Assembly: GCA_036924085.1 (NCBI GenBank)
Contig: JAVGWX010000005.1
Location: 100,273,672-100,337,671, forward strand
Length of the DNA stretch: 64,000 bases
DNA from: Ariolimax columbianus
Taxonomy: Eukaryota > Mollusca > Gastropoda > Stylommatophora > Arionidae
Reading direction: 5' to 3'
Positions 43,470-55,123 of this stretch are shown here, piece after piece. The notes under the pieces are model-generated. The model did not search any database, was not told the origin of the DNA, and saw only the letters and a list, made by a program, of their open reading frames with translations. The position numbers and the translations under genes were made by a program. How positions within the stretch are numbered: position 1 is the stretch's first letter; each line of letters starts with the position of its first letter.

Positions 43470-44650
43470 CCATCGTTTCTGAAGAGGACACATCTTTCAA
43501 TCCTAGAGTGGGTTCGTAGATGGCTGATCAAACCAATCCGAGCCCCAAAACGTCTATCACACTGAGGGCAGAGAGGACTGTCTGACTGTCAGGCGGAGGC
43601 AACTCTTCTCTTGCCTTTCGTGCTGCTCGTCTCCGTGCAGCTTCCTTGATTCTTGTCTGCTCCATCTGTGTCGTGCCAGAAGAGATTTTACAACACTAGC
43701 AGCAATGTTCTCTCAACCATCAAGTGTCAATGTCGCAGAAACTTTCCTTGTAACCGTTTATTTAACTACCGGGAGCTTGCCTGCCTGACTCAAGCTCGCC
43801 TGCCTGACTCAAGCTCGCCTGCCTGACTCAAGCTCGGTATAGAATATGTTTTTTAGAAATCGCTCATCTGAGATGCGGACACATGGTCAGTCCATCTAAG
43901 ATTCGATTTACACAGAGTTGTGTGGATGCTTGTCATGCCAGTCCGCGAAAGAACTTCTACATCTGTAATCCAATATTGCCATTTTATTTTCAGCAGTTTC
44001 CTTAGGCAGCCCAGATGAAAATGATCAAGCTGCTTCCCATGTCAATTGTACACAGTCCAGGTTTCACAGGCGTACAGAAGAGTTGGTAGAACGACTGTAC
44101 ACAGTCCAGGTTTCACAGGCGTACAGGAGAGTTGGTAGAACGACTGTACACAGTCCAGGTTTCACAGTCGTACAGAAGAGATGGTAGAACGACTGTACAC
44201 AGTCCAGGTTTCACAGGCGTACAGGAGAGTTGGTAGAACGACTGTACACAGTCCAGGTTTCACAGGCGTACAGGAGAGTTGGTAGAACGACTGTACACAG
44301 TCCAGGTTTCACAGTCGTACAGAAGAGTTGGTAGAACGACTGTACACAGTCCAGGTTTCACAGGCGTACAGGAGAGTTGGTAGAATGACTACCGCATACA
44401 CCTTCAATTTGGTTATACGCTTAATTCCTTTCCGGCTCCAAACTGATGATTTTAGTTTTTCAAATGCTACACCTGCTTTGGCTATTCTCGAGTTGACTTC
44501 CTCATCAATATCGACTGCCCTGGAGAGTGTGCTGCCAAGGTATGCAGAACCTTCTACCAACTTTAGTTGCTGACCGTTGATAGTGATAGTGACATTGATA
44601 GTTACATTCGAAATGATTCCCAGGGGCATATCACATAGCTAGCAGCCCAT
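43470..44650 (-). mobile_element. LINE post-RT region with C-terminal C2H2 finger
   Basis: Minus strand, in order: 44629-44395 with TINGQQLKLVEGSAYLGSTL, VNSRIAKAGVAFEKLKSSVW and LKVYAVVILPTLLYACETWT (the segment right after RT); then a 49-bp tandem expansion of the ETWTVY block; KQLDHFHLGCLRKLLKIKWQ, DVEVLSRTGMTSIH and LRWTDHVS in 44050-43870; a 19-bp triplication at 43779-43836; and finally CPQCDRRFGARIGLISHLRT ending in H at 43570-43506, a complete C-x2-C-x12-H-x3-H finger. The finger probably binds nucleic acid during retrotransposition. Frames change several times. No RT catalytic core is present. Confidence 0.9.
44049..44395 (-). repeat. 49-bp tandem expansion at LINE ETWTVY block
   Basis: About seven units of TACACAGTCCAGGTTTCACA followed by GGCGTACAGGAGAGTTGGTAGAACGACTG (given in two parts here only to mark the phase: 20 + 29 bp). 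On the minus strand the unit reads VVLPTLLYACETWTVY. As 49 is not a multiple of three, the frame shifts by one at each unit. Confidence 0.95.
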
Positions 44651-44714
44651 GCCGAAGATGTACAAAACGTGATCATCTAGCACACTGGAGGAAATACACA
44701 GTGAATAATATTTA

Positions 44715-45690
44715 CAGTCCAATTAATGCAATATGCAACCTACCAAAACGGCACGAAGCCACAGTACCACAAAACCTACACTTTCTGGCGACTTGATGAT
44801 ATTGGAGGTGATCAGAGACCAATCCTCACCGCCATAACCTCTCCCCGTAATGCATGCGACAAAGAAAAGCCTCACCGAAACTTCGGAAAGGATGATTGGA
44901 GACAATTCCAGAAATAATATGAACACATGCTTGGTAATTTCGACAGCAGCAGTGTAGAAATACTCAATAATGATGTGACAAGAGCTATTCTGACTGCAGT
45001 ATCACAAAGCACCTCAGTGGGCAGTATGAAGTCATACTAACCGTTCTACAACAACAAATTGCAAGCTTTTATATCCGAAAGAAATGAAACAAGAGCAGCC
45101 CTCGAGATAGCCCAACACAAGAAACTAAGATCCCTTCCAAAAAATAAAGCCCTACGGTCAAACTCATAGAAAGGGGAAACAGAAAAAAAATGGTCTGAAA
45201 CATGTGCACAGCTTGATATAAAACACAATGGGAAGAGATCTTAGACATTGATTGAGAATTTGTCTAGAAACAGAGGGACAACAAATACTAAGCCAGGGAT
45301 AGACGGAAGAATAACTGAAGACTAGAAAACAAGCAGAGCACTTCAACCAGTACTTTGTCTCTGTGAACAGAGCAGGAACAATTTCACAGTTGGACAGATG
45401 ACGTCTAGGACACTTTTTGAAACTTCAAGAGAAAGCCACAACTGCTAGTACCTCCATGTTTGGAGCTGAATTTAGTATGCAAGAATTTCATCAAGGTCTG
45501 TAGAAATTCAAACCTAGAAAGTCTCATAGCCAAGACAGTGTTGATAATGACATATAACTGGGACCATTGGGGACAGAAACAGTCCTCAAGTTAATCAACA
45601 TGTATTGGAAACATTGAAAACTGCAAAAAGACTGGAACAGTGAACATATTATCCCAGTTCTGAAAGACAATTGTGGCAATCCAGAGTGGT
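44715..45690 (+). mobile_element. LINE endonuclease end and linker
   Basis: The plus-strand frame 44726-44917 has DDIGGDQRPILTAI, equivalent to the SDHxPI motif that closes the endonuclease domain. GDDWRQFQK follows, then frame-shifted linker: EILNNDVTRAIL, SERNETRAALEIAQHKKL near 45080, and NRAGTISQL near 45370. The pre-RT block FHQGL..KFKPRKS...DSVDND follows near 45490-45550, and NMYWKH..KLQKDWNSEHIIPVL near 45600-45665. Stops and frame changes throughout. RT proper is missing to the right. It lies beside the opposite-strand LINE ending at 44650. Confidence 0.82.
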
Positions 45691-46045
45691 CCACCGGGGT
45701 CTTTGTGCATGACAAGGACAAGAATAGCATCACTGCCCCACAGAGAGCATGTCGTAAGAGGCGACTAACTGTGTGAAGTGGCATCACACTGGCAATGGTT
45801 AGGTGGATTGTTTAGAGCAGCATAGATGGCGCCTAACAGGCTGCGAGTCTACTTTGCTTTAGTGATTGAGTACATTAAGACTCGCACATCGGTTACCACC
45901 CTCGGCGGCACTAGTACCAAAGCAGCGGGGTAATAAGCTGCTCGAGCCTGTCCCACTCAGCAAGAAATCCTCCTCCCGGCTACATCCAGCTCATACCAGA
46001 CCTGGGACCTGGACAGTGGCATCCACCCTGTTGAGGTATAGGTCG
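45691..46045. other. Possible interspersed repeat
   Basis: The stretch includes CATGTCGTAAGAGGCGACTA, which I associate with interspersed repeats in mollusc genomes. It sits exactly where the LINE ends, so it may be a separate insertion. It has no second copy in this window. Confidence 0.35.
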
Positions 46046-46335
46046 ACTAAGAACTGAGAACTATGGCGATGTTAGTGATGGTAATGATAGTGAAGATTGT
46101 GGTGATGTTAACAGAAGATGTAACAGACATACATAAACCACTATCCACTTGACACGTACTTACTGATAAGGATATCCAGCAGCTGGACAAACAGCCGTGA
46201 CAACACTTTTCTACAGACAGAAGCCCCACGTCAAATAGTGGCGAGAGCTTCAGAGGTCCTGGAAGGTGCCATGTTTATTGAAGAAGTGTGCAGCGATTGA
46301 TGTAATGACCCGCTTTAGTCGAGATGCCTGACGCA
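46046..46335. other. Unassigned
   Basis: A GATGTTAGTGATGGTAATGA-type GAT/GTGAT-rich patch lies at 46060-46120; nothing else. Confidence 0.35.
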
Positions 46336-46339
46336 GGTA

Positions 46340-46635
46340 GCCAGACGAAAGGATGCTGCAGGCAGTAAGAAAATCAGTGGATGCCTCCCACAGGGAGCCA
46401 GGCGGGAGGATGCTGCAGGCCTAAGACAATCAGTGGATGCCTCCTACAGGGAGTCAGACGAAAGGATGCTGCAGGCTGTAAGACAATCAGTGGATGCCTC
46501 CTACAGGGAGTCAGACGAAAGGATGCTGCAGGCTGTAAGACAATCAGTGGATGCCTCCTACGGGGAGTCAGACGAAATGATGCTGCAGGCTGTAAGACAA
46601 TCAGTGGATTCCTCCTACAGAGATTTCCCACTTGC
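46340..46635. repeat. 57-bp minisatellite, 5 units
   Basis: Unit: AGGATGCTGCAGGCTGTAAG, ACAATCAGTGGATGCCTCCT, ACAGGGAGTCAGACGAA. 57 bp equals 19 codons, so both strands are open. Confidence 0.96.
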
Positions 46636-47485
46636 AGCCGACTGATGTTATATCAATTCGTGGCAGATATTCTGTTAGACTGACCGACCTGTTTGTGGCA
46701 GATGATTGTACATGTCAACCACTAAGACTGTTATAAATCAGGTTTGAGAAAGCCGGTTTGTCTGTTTGTTGGTGTTGTCTGGAGACTTATTGGTCTCTGG
46801 TTGTGTGGTTCTCTGGATGTAACGTCTCTCTACTTCGTTTTTCAGTAGTTTTGACTTATTTTATGTGAGTCATATCACCTTTACTAATCTACATAGACTT
46901 TGGTTATATTGGGACGATCTGTCTTCCTGACAGGGTTGTGTAGTGGACTAGACTTCACCATGCTCAGGGCTGATGCTGTTGTCGTCGTTTGTTGGCTCAG
47001 TCCTTTATATTTTCTTTTTAAATGCATATTTAATAACACAAGTATCAATCTCAACCACGCACAGAGTCCTTTTTGATATATTATGGCATATATAAAGGAC
47101 TGAACATGTCGTTTTGCCAGATCCAGGTTCTTTTTGTTGTGTCGATTTAAATGAACACGATATAGTTGTCTTTTATACCAGGGTGGGATATATTGGGTGA
47201 TCTCCGACAGTTCTTAGTCTGTGCCGTCTTCTTGAGGGAGTTTGTTCACATACATCTCGTATCACTCAACACTTGGAAGGTATGCGTATAGAAAAGTTTC
47301 ACTCAACACTTGGAAGGTATGCGTATAGAAAAGTTTCACTCAACTCATGAAAGTTCGCTGTGTGAAAATGTCACTAAACGCTGTGTGAAAGAAAGATGGT
47401 ATACTCAGATAATTCATGACACGAATCATTTTGCCGTTTGCCACATTATTTACACTACGCAACAATAAAACCAATAAGGCATTTC
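46636..47485. other. Unassigned; one 37-bp duplication
   Basis: CACTCAACACTTGGAAGGTA and the next 17 bases occur twice in tandem at about 47267-47340. Otherwise AT-rich with no motif. Confidence 0.45.
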
Positions 47486-47489
47486 TCAC

Positions 47490-47665
47490 CTGAATTGTAC
47501 ATGGTTTGAACATAATATTTTCTCACCCGAAATGCATACGGGTTGAACAGAATACTTTCTCACCCGAAATGCATACGGGTTGAACAGAATACTTTCTCAC
47601 CCGAAATGCATACGGGTTGAACAGAATACTTTCTCACCCGAAATGCATACGGGTTGAACCGAATA
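47490..47665. repeat. 38-bp tandem repeat, 4-5 units
   Basis: Unit ATACTTTCTCACCCGAAATG then CATACGGGTTGAACAGAA. Each unit holds ACCCG..ATGCAT..CGGGT, an imperfect palindrome. Confidence 0.95.
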
Positions 47666-48540
47666 GGACAACTGTAACCTAATTATGTAGAAAAATGCAA
47701 CTAATGAGGGTTGTGCATGGGGCAGCAACTTCATCGTGTAAAAAAATAGTTGCGAATACGCAGCTATAGATGCTCGGACACATGCTTTCTGCAAACGGGG
47801 ATCATCTGCAGTAGTGACCCTATGATTCACTTTAGGGCGAAATAACGAATCATCTTCATTAGTGCTATAGCAAATCCTTGCTTTTTCCGAGGTCAGGTCT
47901 CCGCTTACTTGTGGCCTTGCCTTCCCTCACGGTAAGTCAGGTTTACATTTTATGCTGGGTATATTGTAATTTGTCGAAACCGAGGGTTAAATATGGGTCT
48001 TTTGCCAACAAAGACAAAACTATCATTTTTGACATTATCACTGTGAAACACGGAGAACAATATACACAACAACCAATAAGGTTTATGAATATATGCTTGC
48101 ACAGAATGGAAAAATTGTAATGGTTTGATAAGATCACTAATGTGGAACATTTGGAAAGAACCAGACTTATATTTGTGCACACGGGATTTGGAAAACTGCT
48201 GACGTTGGATAGGTGACACACTAAGGAGTCCAGCTAATATAATTACAAGACAGTCTCGGTTCTGGAGTCCCCCAAAACAACAGAAGTACAACTCGAGGCA
48301 AAGGAAACAAAGAAAACAAACCGAGATGACTCAGGAAAGTAGGACTTGTAATGCATTCATTGAAGACATGTGCTCAACGGTTGTGGAGTGGGGAGCTCAC
48401 ATGATTAGAACATTGGTGATGATAATATAAAGTGATGTAAAATCCTAGAATACATTTGACATTTCTAAGCCATAGGAGCACACGGCTGTAACATAAATAT
48501 TGTACACTGACGTTGTATTTTGATCGGCAGTCTCGCATAT
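47666..48540. other. Unassigned about 0.9 kb
   Basis: Overlapping open frames on both strands at 47880-48290 are mirror shadows. No motif, signal peptide or splice pattern convinced me. Confidence 0.4.
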
Positions 48541-48554
48541 GGTGCTCTGTATAC

Positions 48555-48850
48555 GTTTCTAACCGTCTTATGGTCTGTAGACCTTGCTAACTGTCTGGTG
48601 GTCTGTAGACCTCTCCGGCCGTCTGTAGACCTCTCTAACCGTCTATTGGTCTGTAGATCTCTCTAACATCCTGGTGGTCTGTAGATCTCTCTAACCGTCT
48701 GGTGGTCTGATGACCTCTCTGACCGTCTGGTGGTCTGAAGATCTCTCTAATCGTCTGGTGGTCTGATGACCTCTCTGACCGTCTGGTGGTCTGAAGAACT
48801 CTCTGACCGTCTAGTGGTCTGAAGACCTCTCTGACCGTCTGGTGATGTCG
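48555..48850. repeat. 28-29-bp minisatellite, about 10 units
   Basis: Unit GACCTCTCTGACCGTCTGGT then GGTCTGAA, with CTAACC and TGTAG variants at the left end. Confidence 0.95.
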
Positions 48851-49530
48851 ATAAACCCCTCTGACAGCTTCGTGATATCATAGGACAAAATTATCATATC
48901 GGGTCAAACACAGTTCCATATTATCGCAGCGGCCAACATACGTAACCAGATTATCACAGCGGCTCACATAGTTTATCAGATTATCACAGCAGCTTTTGTT
49001 ATTATCCGATTGTAACATGAGGCCACATCAATCAACACTGTTTCAGCTTCCTGTGGAGCACATGTTTTATTTATAAGTACACACAACGCTCATATCTGGT
49101 GACGTTTTTGTGGCTCAAGTTTCTACAGGATATGTAGGCTGCCCCATGCCCAACTCTCCTTAGTTACTTCTGACAATACGTCTGACAGGTTGTCTTGCTG
49201 TTTCCATAGACTGTCTTGTGGGTCCATGAACCCACAACTACGAGCACACACGCATAAACACAGAGATGCTTGATCATCCGCATCGTTGTATGTCAGAATG
49301 AAGGATCTAAGTGTGAGCAGTGTGCTTTGTCTTGGGTTCAGGTCCCGCAAAGAGCGCACGCTTCACTGCACGCGCTGATCAATAACGGTTATATCCGTCC
49401 GTATTGTACCCCTCCCTTCCTTTTCTCACCGATTCGCCACCCCCCTCCTAATATGTAAACTACGTGGCTAATCTGCCCTTTGGAAAAACAATCGATTTAT
49501 AGTTAAATTATTTCTGAAATGTAGACGACT
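48851..49530. other. Unassigned; short CAGATTATCACAG repeats
   Basis: CAGATTATCACAGCGGC-like units recur about three times at 48925-48995. The rest is not recognised. Confidence 0.45.
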
Positions 49531-49534
49531 ACTT

Positions 49535-49583
<49 letters not shown>

Positions 49584-49735
49584 GGGCTGTGCATCTATGA
49601 GTCTGTATACGTGTGGTGGGTCTGTGTGTTTGTGAGTATGACTATGTGTATGTGCGTGTGGGTGACTTTGTAAGTGTGGGTAGGTGAATCTGTGAATGTG
49701 TGTGAGAGACTGTGTGAGTGTGTTTTGAAATAATC
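49535..49735. repeat. (GT)n microsatellite with degenerate GT flank
   Basis: Pure (GT)n at 49535-49579 is followed by GTGTGTTTGTGAGTATG-type sequence to about 49735. Confidence 0.95.
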
Positions 49736-50350
49736 CATATAAATGTACATAACGCGATCCATTCATCCTCCATTTATCTGTCCATCCACAGATCCACTTA
49801 TCTTGTCCAGCCATCTAAACTGAAATCACTACATATATACGTTCATCCATCCAATAATACATGCGCGCCCATCAATCGACCTACCAATATACAAATGAAG
49901 AGGGAGGGGGAAATAGCAGACAAACGTAAATACATATAAACATACCGATAGACACACACATACTCACAGACAGAAATGATGAGAGAACAGCAGACAGACA
50001 GACCAATACATTGTCACAGCATCCATTCACCGACATCAACATTTCACAATTGTGAACATCGATCCTGGGTGTAAGAATGTACACCATAATTGTATCTCAA
50101 TCTTTGCTCAGAGACGGAGGCTCTTCACAGTTCTGACAGCTAATAATCGCACTAATACTTCTTTATCGTCTTCTATTTTTTCATCTCCTTGATTCATATA
50201 TCATAAATGGACTGTTTTTTCTAGACATGTCTTTGAAACGCAGAGGGCTACTACACATCCAGTTGGCCCGTGTTAACGTGTAGATGGAGAAAATCATGAG
50301 TTGTATAGTCTTCAACCACTTGAAGGGTTAGACAGGACTGACAGTTGTCC
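49736..50350. other. Unassigned, weakly simple
   Basis: ATCC/CATC-rich at 49755-49870 and GACAGACA at 49960-50005. Nothing gene-like. Confidence 0.4.
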
Positions 50351-50354
50351 CTTA

Positions 50355-50705
50355 AGACGATGTCAGTGTAGCAGTAGTTCTGTCCTGGTCTCTGCCACTT
50401 AGAGGCATTAGATCACACTGTTAGTCACCTTTTGTGGCATGATGCCAGTGTAGCAGTAGTTCTGTCCTGGTCTCTGCCACTAACAGAGGCATTAGATCAC
50501 ACTGCTAGTCACCTCTTGGGGCACAAAGCCAGTGTAGCAGTAGTTCTGTCCTGGTCTCTGCCACTAACAGAAGCATTAGATCACACTGCTAGTCACCTCT
50601 TGTGGCAGAATGCCAGTGTAGCAGTAGTTCTGTCCTGGTCTCTGCTACTAACAGAGGCATTAGATCACACTGTTAGTCACCTCTTGTGGCATGATGCCAG
50701 TGTCG
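50355..50705. repeat. 84-bp minisatellite, about 4 units
   Basis: GCCAGTGTAGCAGTAGTTCT starts at 50444, 50528 and 50612, with GCCAGTGTCGCTG at 50696 (84-bp steps); a diverged copy precedes at about 50360. Open frame 50432-50749 follows from 84 being 28 codons. Confidence 0.95.
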
Positions 50706-52865
50706 CTGAGGTCCTATTCTCGTGTTTGTCCGGCAGTCTTTTACCATAGAGGAATAACACGTCAATGTCATTTTGCTCCGGCAACACGTTCTCTGTATGG
50801 CAGTTGTCATATTCCCGTCTCAGCCTCACGCAGAGCCCTCCACAAATCACCGAGGGAAATACTGCTGACAATAATCAACAGTTGAACTGCAAGTCTGTTA
50901 AAAATGTGTTAGAACTTCCTGATGGGGTGTCTCCTCCCGGAGGTATTAAACATGTCCATTACCCTCTGCTGAGATGCCCTGTCTTCTTTTTAATTTTCTC
51001 TCCCTCCTTACTTTAATCTATAACTCCTCTCCCCCCTCCAACTTTAATTAATTTAATACAGTAATTGTAGTATTTTAATGCACTTTTTAATAACTCGATA
51101 TCTTCTTTCACACTACCTCCGATAGACACGCTAACGCGTAGAATTGACCAATACTGTATCTGAAAATGTGTCCAGGATGTGGCTGCACTGCGATAACAAC
51201 GGCAAACGACATAGCCAGTACGACAATACCAATTGAGCCAGTTGTTTAAGCTCTGAACATGTTTTCTGAGACTCTTTAATTCTTGGAAATCATTCTGTTT
51301 GACATTCAATCCTTGCTCTTGTAGGTCCACAAGGGATGGTTATGGCATGAATTGATAGCCAACATGTATGCTTCGACCTTGAGGGACGGGTATGATCTAC
51401 TGTCCTAACCCTGTTTGAACATATGCTCCATTAAGAGATTCATCTCTTTCATTTTTCTTTTTCTACTTTTCTTCTTGTGAACGAATCTTTGATGTTTTCA
51501 TTGTCAGATGAGTTTCTGTGATTAGCTCCTGCAATATACATAGCTTTTCTTTAGATTCGTAGTTTATAGTTTATTGTTGAATCGTTGGGTCAGTGTATCT
51601 TCCTTAACTGACCGAACAGGGTACATCCCTGTAACATGTCCAGGCCTTCATTAGTTTACTCCACATTTGCAAGTGGTGAAACAGACAGTCGAAGCTTGTA
51701 CACATGATAATTCTATTTGCATGTTTCTGTCCTGAGGCGTTTAATTATGATCTATTCTCGCTGGTCAAAGGCGTGATAATCATCGTTGGGTTGACTCTGT
51801 TCTGAGTTAACATTTTGTCTTAAAAAAGTCCACGACGTAAGAACATTGGATGTGGAAAGCGCGCGGACATTAAAATAAATAAATAGCCAACTGCTGGGTG
51901 ATGACACTGCATTTTACGAATTAATAATCCACATACTGCAAAAGTCTGGAATCAAACGTGGGTTGAACAGTAAGGAGTGCTCCAGAGGAGGGAACAGCTG
52001 TGCCCATAACCAGCGAGAGTCTAAGTCCATTAGAATATATTTCTTAGCCAGTTTTTGAAGCAAACTCGGCACGTATATATTTTTCGGTAATACATTGATG
52101 CCAGTTGAGAGGAACTCCACTTTCCATCCACAGCGTGCGCGAGGATTGATGTTTGTTTCAGAAATCCGTTCAAAGAGTTGGGGATGGACACCGTGATCCC
52201 TGTAGTGGAAAGCCTACTGAGACGTTTTACATTGTACTGCAGCGATGAGAATAGAGCAATTTCTACAGTACGCCCTTGGATACAACCTGCGTCAAAGATA
52301 ATTCATCAAGAGTGAAGCCCTCAACGTCTCATACAACAACATCATTCTCATAAACACGACATCAGTAAACAAGAGGATCTCATAGAGAACAAACGTCAAC
52401 TAACCATGTTTTTACCATCGGGAGAGAAGATAACAAGTATCCGATTTTCTCCAAATGTTATCACCTCACAGAGCTATCAACATGTCCAATCTTAATGTGG
52501 TGTTCAGAAATCCTCGAACATCATGTGGGGAGAACCCAGACACTGAAACTAATCAAACTGAATCGTGGTCAAATCACAGACTCACAGTTCTTCAAATCAC
52601 ACAGCAACCGTCCTCCACGGCCATCTCGTGTTGTGGCGCTGAGCAAGCGATTGAATGGAGGAAAGTAGAGCGTGTACACGCGCTGTGTGCGGAGGAAGCC
52701 TTGCATGATTTCATATATCGCCTGGTGAGCTTGTTCGCTCTGCTCTCCCCTTGTTCACTGCTTAAAAATGTACGGGGGTGGTGGTTGGGAGATGCAGTAT
52801 GCTTGTCTGTGATTATCTGGTCTGAGTGGGGTGGAGGGTGGCCCTGGAGGAGGGGAGGGGAGGTG
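50706..52865. other. Longest non-array stretch, about 2.1 kb, unassigned
   Basis: No tandem repeat and no LINE motif was recognised. Open frames at 51330-51013 (minus, 105 codons), 52120-51914 (minus) and 52455-52898 (plus, 147 codons) have no motifs, and the last runs into the GT tract. If the window holds a diverged single-copy locus, this is where it would be, but I cannot show exons. Confidence 0.4.
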
Positions 52866-52869
52866 GTCT

Positions 52870-54690
52870 TCACAAGGGGTGTATGTGTGTGTGTGTGAAA
52901 GGGGGTGGGGGTATTGTTGTGGCGTTACGACTTTTCTGTGATAGTTTTGCTGTGCATGTATGTCTATTCATGTGTCTGAATGTGTGTGTGTGTCTTTGGG
53001 TGTGTGTGTATAAGTGGGTATGTTAGTGGGTATGTTAGTGGGTGTCTGCATTAGTGGGTATGTGGGTTAGTGTGTGCGTGTGTTTGAGGGCGTGTATGAT
53101 AGGGTGTGTGTGTTGTTAGTGGGTGCATTTGTTAGCGGGTGTGTATTAGTGGGTGTGTGTGTGTGAGTGTGTGAGTTGGTGCGTATAAGTGGATGTGTGT
53201 ATGGGGGAGGGTGTGTTAGTGGATATGTGTATTAGTTGGTGTATGAGTGGGTGTGTTCTTAGTGGTTGTGTGTTAGTGGGTGTGTGGTAATGAATGTGTG
53301 TGTTAATGAATGTGTGTGTTAGTGGATGCGTGTGTGTTAGTTAGTGTGTGTTAATGGGTGCATATGTTAGCATGTGTGTTAGAGGGTGTGTGTGTGAGTG
53401 GGTGTGTGTAAGTGGGTGTGTGTGTTAGTGGGTGGGAGTGTGTGTGTGTGTTGTTGGGTGTGTGTGTGTGTTAGTGGGTGTGTAAGTGAGTGTGTGTTAG
53501 TAGATATGTGTGAGAGTGGGTGTGTGTGTGTTAGTGGGTGTGTAAGTGAGTGTGTGTTATTGGATATGTGAGAGTGTGTGTGTGTGTGTTAGTGGGTGTA
53601 TGTTAGTGTGTCTGTGTGTATGTTTGAGGGCGTGTATGAGTGGGTGTGTGTGTTGGTCGGTGCATTTGTTAGCTGGTGTGTATTAGTGGGTGTGTGTGTG
53701 TGTGAGTGGGTGCGTATAAGTGTGCGTGTGTGTGTGTGTGTTAGTGGGTGTGTGTATGAGTGAGTGTGTGCTAGTGGATATGTGTATTAGTTGGTGTATG
53801 AGTGGGTGTGTTCTTAGTGGTTGTGTGTTAATGAATGTGTGTGTTAGTGGATGTGTGTGTGTGTTGGTGGGTGTGTAAGTGAGTGTGTGTTAGTAGATAT
53901 GTGGGAGAGTGGGTGTGTGTGTGTTAGTGGGTGTGTGTGTTAGTGGGTGTGTAAGTGAGTGTGTGTTAGTGGATATGTGTGAGAGTGGGTGTGTGTGTGT
54001 TAGTGGGTGTGTGTTAGTGGGTGCGTGTATTAGTGGGTACGTGTGTTAGTCAGTGTTTGTGTGAGTGGGTGTGTGTGAGTGGATGTGTGTTTGAATGGGT
54101 GTTTCTGTTAGTGGGTGTTTGTGAGTGGGTGTGTGTGTGTTAGTGAGTGTGTGTGTTAGTGGATACGTTAGGGTGTGTGTGTGTTAGTGGGTGTGTGTGA
54201 GTGGGTGTGTATGTTAGTAGGTGTGTGTGAGTGGACGTGTGTGTTAGTAGGTGTGTGTGTTAGGTGGTGTGTGTATATGTGTGTTAGTGGGTGTGTATTA
54301 GTGGGTGTGTGTGGAAATGATTGTGTGTGTATGTGTTAATGGCTGTAGGCTCATAAAGTATCGTGTGAAGGTTTTTTGTTAGGATGTATATCTGTGTATG
54401 CGTATGTGTGCATGTTTTGTTTTTGTACGTGTCTGTATGGGGATGTATGTGGAATTTCTTTGTGGTGGTGCATGTTTGTGAGTGTATGTGTATGTGTGGC
54501 TGTGTGTGTACATATGGATGTATGTTTGGCTGTGTGTATACACATGGATGTATGTTTGTGAGAGTGTATATGACTGTATTTGATTGTGCCTGTGTTTTTG
54601 TATGCGTTTGTCTGTCTGTCAATGAGTTTGTGCATGTCTGTGTGTGTGCGTTGCGTGTGTTTATGTGTGTGTGTGTGTGTATGCTGTGTG
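52870..54690. repeat. GT-rich degenerate array, 1.8 kb
   Basis: Words GTGTGTGT, TTAGTGGGTG, GAGTGGGTG and GTAAGTG alternate, almost without C on the plus strand. GCATTTGTTAGC at about 53124 and 53661, with similar surroundings, shows an internal duplication at about 537 bp offset. After 54360 the sequence is looser (GTATGTGTG). Confidence 0.95.
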
Positions 54691-54855
54691 TGTGTCGTTT
54701 CATGTTTCCCATTTACAATCGAAAAAAGACAAGAGAAACTTTCCATGGCCAATGAAGGCTGTTTCTGGGACCACTTGTCAGGTCTACACACAGGCAAAAT
54801 AGTCAATACCACAAGAATAACCAAATGTTACAGGGAGACACGCCCCACAGTCACA

Positions 54856-55075
54856 TGACGCAGTCTTTCAGCCAATGCCCCTTCACAACGCGACGCAGTC
54901 TTACAGCCAATACCCCTTGACAACGCGACGCAGTCTTTCAGCCAATACCCCTTCACAACGCGACGCAGTCTTTCAGCCAATACCCCTTCACAACGCGACG
55001 CAGTCTTTCAGCCAATACCCCTTCACAACGCGACGCAGTCTTTCAGCCAATACCGCTTCACAACGCGACGCATCC
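54856..55075. repeat. 35-bp tandem repeat, 6 units, each with a CCAAT box
   Basis: Unit CGACGCAGTCTTTCAGCCAA then TACCCCTTCACAACG. CCAAT occurs at 54872, 54907, 54942, 54977, 55012 and 55047, exactly 35 bp apart. Confidence 0.97.
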
Positions 55076-55123
55076 TTTTTCAGGGCAATATATTATCACA
55101 GCGTTTATTCTCATTGCTAAGGA

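Noticed and set aside
48555..48850. Hammerhead ribozyme in CTGATGA-containing units
   Set aside because: The conserved GAAA core and stems are missing at the required positions.
52455..52898. 147-codon open frame as a possible gene
   Set aside because: No motif is visible, an opposite frame overlaps most of it, and it ends by running into the GT tract.
52870..54690. Telomere or telomere-like array
   Set aside because: The words are TTAGTGGGTG and GTGTGT, not TTAGGG, and the phase is irregular.
54860..55080. Histone-gene type promoter
   Set aside because: CCAAT and TATA elements fit, but no histone coding frame or 3' stem-loop follows.
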